Source of the DNA: Bacteroidota bacterium
GTDB lineage: Bacteria; Bacteroidota; Bacteroidia; Flavobacteriales_D; Crocinitomicaceae
Direction: 5' to 3'
DNA length: 7,704 nt
Assembly (NCBI GenBank): GCA_018825925.1
Contig: JAHKAT010000207.1
Location: 1-7,704, forward strand
The notes below the pieces were generated by a model. It was not told the origin of the DNA, did not search any database, and was given only the letters and a program-made list of their open reading frames with translations. The translations under genes and the position numbers were made by a program. Shown here one piece after another: positions 5,242 through 7,704 of this stretch. The number at the start of each line of letters is the position of its first letter. Within the stretch, counting starts at the first letter, position 1.

Positions 5242-7704
5242 ATGCGGATAGTACTATCGTTTTTATTCTTTTTTACCACAACTGTCCTAATGGCACAGGA
5301 GTTTACACTCAATGGGTCTATAATTTCTCGAAATTCTCAAGGTATAGAAGGTGTTTTAGTACGTTCCCCTCAAAGTGTAGAAAAGTCCGTTTTTACAGAT
5401 TCTAAGGGGAAATTTTCATTAAAAATGTCGAGCTCAGATAGTGTTCTGTTATATGTTCAATACGATACGACACGCTTGATTTTTAGCTATAAAACGGATG
5501 TTCGATTGAACCAAATGTACCTTGCTCCCATACGCATGGATGTTCAACAGCTTAAAACGGTGGACGTTAATGTGAACAAAGTAGAGCCATTTGAGTTGGA
5601 TAAACTAAAACTGAACGATATACAGAATATTCCTTTGGGAGGAGTGGAGCGGTTTTTAGTTTATACCACCGCAGCTACATCCAACAATGAATTGACGAGT
5701 AACTACAATGTTCGCGGTGGAAATTATGACGAAAACTTGGTTTATGTCAATGGTTTTCAAGTGTATCGACCTTTTTTAACTCGTTCGGGGCAGCAAGAAG
5801 GAATGAGTTTTGTCAATTCTGCGTTGGTGCAAGATGTTTCATTTTCAGCTGGTGGTTTTGATGCACGATATGGAGATAAGCTAAGCTCTGTTTTGGATAT
5901 TAAGTACAAAACCCCGAAAAAATTCGGAGCCTCCGCAATGGCTTCATTATTGGGGGTTGAGGCCCACGTTGAGCAAGCTGTTGGCTCACGTTTTTCCTAT
6001 TTGATGGGAGCAAGATATCGAGCCAATGGTTACTTATTAAATTCTTTGCCAGCCAAAGGCGCCTATAACCCAATCTTTATTGATGGCCAGTTTTTAACCA
6101 ATTATGCGCTGACTGAAAACCTAGACTGGCAAATTTTAGGACATTTTTCTTCCAATGATTATCGATTTGCTCCGCAAACAGAACGTACCGATTTCGGAAC
6201 GGTGAATGAGGCGTATTCGTTTACAATTTATTACGAAGGACAGGAGCAAACCCGCTTTTTGACAGCAATGGGAGGGACCTCCTTAAAATATAGACCTTCC
6301 AAAAGAACTAACCTTGATTTTTTCGCAACGGCTTTTCGATCGGTTGAACGCGAGTATTTCGATATTTTGGGTCAGTACTTTATTAACGAACTGGAAACAG
6401 ATCCTTCGAAAGAAGAGTTTGGTGATTCTATTGCAACCTTGGGGATTGGAGGTTTTTTAAATCATGGTAGAAATAAATTGAATGCTACAATATTTAATCT
6501 GTATCACGATGGTTCTCATACTTTGAAAGAAAAATTCACCGATGAACAGAATTTGAATTTCTATTCACATCAGTTGCGTTGGGGAGTCAATGGTCAATTC
6601 GATCAATTTCAGGACAAGCTGTCCGAATGGCGATATTTAGATTCTGCTGGGTATAGTCTTCCTCAAACGAATCCTTATGAAGTTGAACTTTTTGAAACCA
6701 TTAAAGGAAATTTAGCGCTTCAAACTTTTAGAGCTACCACTTACTTTCAGTCGAATATTCAGTTTTCTAAAAACAAGAAGAATGTAGCGGTTGAGGTACG
6801 AAAAAAAATAAAAATTGACGGCGAAAAGTTAGCACAAACTTTTAGCGATACGCTATTAGAATCAGCGTCCAAATTAGCCATAAGCACGGGGATACGTGCA
6901 GGATATACTGAAATTAATGGTGAGTTTTTTGTGACACCTCGTGCATCTGTCACCTATTTCCCACGCTTTTACATGTATTCCAATGGCAAAGTTACACGAC
7001 GCGATGTAAGGTTTCGTTTGGCGTCTGGTTTGTATTATCAACCGCCTTTTTATCGAGAATTTAGAACTTTTGATGGTCAACTGAACACGAATGTAAAATC
7101 TCAAAAATCATTGCATGTCGTAGCAAGTTCAGAGATTTTTGTCAATTTATGGGGAAGGAAATCACCTTTTAAATTGTCCTCAGATCTTTATTATAAATAT
7201 TTGTGGGATGTAAATCCATATGAAATTGACAATGTACGAACAAGATATTTCGCTGAAAACAATGCTGTTGCATACGCTTATGGTCTCGATATAAACATGG
7301 GAGGACAGTTCGTTGATGGTATAGAATCGTACTTTAAGATGGGGGTTTTGAGAACCAAAGAAGATGTGCTTGACGACTTTTATTACGATTATTTTAATGC
7401 AGAGGGCAAGAAGATTGTGTTTGGTTTTACCGACGATGATGTACCTGTGGATAGCGTAAAGGTAGAGCCAGGTTATATTCCTCGACCTACCGATCAAATG
7501 TTTTCCTTTGGCGCCTTGATTCAGGATCAAATGCCCAACTACGAAAGTTTTTCTGTTCAAATGGGAATGCAGTTTGGCTCGCGCTTGCCGTATGGTCCAC
7601 CGGATAGAAGTCGATACAAGGATACCTTGCGGATGAAATCTTATTTTCGAGTAGACATCGGTTTTTCGTATGATTTTCTGTATAAAAAGAAAAACAACAA
7701 GGAG
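5242..7704 (+). CDS. TonB-dependent receptor with N-terminal carboxypeptidase-regulatory-like domain (3' end outside window)
   Basis: The frame runs without a stop from the ATG at 5242 to the window edge, giving 821 residues. Residues 1-18 form a signal peptide (MRIVLSFLFFFTTTVLMA, predicted cut before Gln19), as is usual in Bacteroidota. Residues about 20-97 form a CarboxypepD_reg-like beta-sandwich (FTLNGSIISRNSQGIEGV, then FTDSKGKFSLKM). LKTVDVNV at 104-111 is a possible TonB box. Residues about 125-225 are the plug, with YNVRGGNYDENLVYVNG at 155-171 and GGFDARYGDKLSSVLDI at 204-220. The rest is barrel strands and loops; YFRVDIGFSYDF at 801-812 is typical of late strands, so perhaps 50-80 residues are missing. 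It should be an outer-membrane importer driven by TonB-ExbB-ExbD. Substrate is unknown and no SusD partner is visible. No TAnnTTTG element lies in the 50 nt after bshC, so co-transcription with bshC is plausible. Confidence 0.92.
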   Translation, partial: MRIVLSFLFFFTTTVLMAQEFTLNGSIISRNSQGIEGVLVRSPQSVEKSVFTDSKGKFSLKMSSSDSVLLYVQYDTTRLIFSYKTDVRLNQMYLAPIRMDVQQLKTVDVNVNKVEPFELDKLKLNDIQNIPLGGVERFLVYTTAATSNNELTSNYNVRGGNYDENLVYVNGFQVYRPFLTRSGQQEGMSFVNSALVQDVSFSAGGFDARYGDKLSSVLDIKYKTPKKFGASAMASLLGVEAHVEQAVGSRFSYLMGARYRANGYLLNSLPAKGAYNPIFIDGQFLTNYALTENLDWQILGHFSSNDYRFAPQTERTDFGTVNEAYSFTIYYEGQEQTRFLTAMGGTSLKYRPSKRTNLDFFATAFRSVEREYFDILGQYFINELETDPSKEEFGDSIATLGIGGFLNHGRNKLNATIFNLYHDGSHTLKEKFTDEQNLNFYSHQLRWGVNGQFDQFQDKLSEWRYLDSAGYSLPQTNPYEVELFETIKGNLALQTFRATTYFQSNIQFSKNKKNVAVEVRKKIKIDGEKLAQTFSDTLLESASKLAISTGIRAGYTEINGEFFVTPRASVTYFPRFYMYSNGKVTRRDVRFRLASGLYYQPPFYREFRTFDGQLNTNVKSQKSLHVVASSEIFVNLWGRKSPFKLSSDLYYKYLWDVNPYEIDNVRTRYFAENNAVAYAYGLDINMGGQFVDGIESYFKMGVLRTKEDVLDDFYYDYFNAEGKKIVFGFTDDDVPVDSVKVEPGYIPRPTDQMFSFGALIQDQMPNYESFSVQMGMQFGSRLPYGPPDRSRYKDTLRMKSYFRVDIGFSYDFLYKKKNNKE

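Noticed and set aside
7180..7560. 126-codon minus-strand open frame inside the receptor gene
   Set aside because: It lies wholly inside a well-supported receptor frame, has no family resemblance and reads as a shadow of the coding strand.
1..7704. Search for CRISPR arrays, mobile elements, tRNA genes, riboswitches and defence or secretion modules
   Set aside because: No repeated spacers, terminal inverted repeats, transposase or integrase motifs, tRNA-like folds or FMN riboswitch were seen. The gene content is housekeeping and envelope, so no undescribed system is claimed.

Overview
The window is about 40% GC and reads as an ordinary stretch of chromosome from a member of the Bacteroidota, most likely the class Flavobacteriia or a near relative. 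Four things point there: a TonB-dependent receptor with an N-terminal carboxypeptidase-regulatory-like domain and a signal peptide cut before Gln; a bacillithiol enzyme (BshC); start codons with A-rich leaders and no Shine-Dalgarno sequence; and intergenic matches to the Bacteroidota promoter element TAnnTTTG. Genes cover nearly everything. The longest non-coding gap is 127 bases. I see no rRNA, tRNA, CRISPR array, insertion sequence, integrase or phage gene.

Layout from left to right. Bases 1-417 (+) hold the C-terminal part of an outer-membrane beta-barrel of the LpxR lipid A deacylase family, cut by the window edge. Its tail overlaps by 9 bases the convergent end of a minus-strand operon, which runs from about 2960 down to 409. 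In transcription order that operon encodes a membrane-anchored TPR protein with YfgM-like architecture, lumazine synthase RibH, and an archaeal-type phosphoglucosamine mutase GlmM. The genes are 12 nt apart (TPR to ribH) and overlap by one base (ribH to glmM, TAATG). A monocistronic cytoplasmic cyclophilin follows at 3031-3483 (-). Its start should be the internal ATG at 3483, not the upstream ATG that makes a longer frame. Divergent from it is bshC (3611-5191, +). After a 50-nt gap comes a large TonB-dependent receptor (5242 to beyond 7704, +) that stays open to the right edge.

Functionally this is housekeeping and envelope biology. GlmM feeds UDP-GlcNAc synthesis, and UDP-GlcNAc is a precursor of peptidoglycan, lipid A and bacillithiol. 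BshC performs the last step of bacillithiol synthesis. RibH makes the riboflavin precursor. The TPR protein, LpxR-like protein and receptor act in the envelope. The shared UDP-GlcNAc link is a knowledge-based remark, not evidence of a joint system. I looked for an undescribed system and did not find a convincing one. The points most worth checking are the probably leaderless bshC promoter, the bshC-receptor pairing, and the conserved receptor subfamily of unknown substrate.
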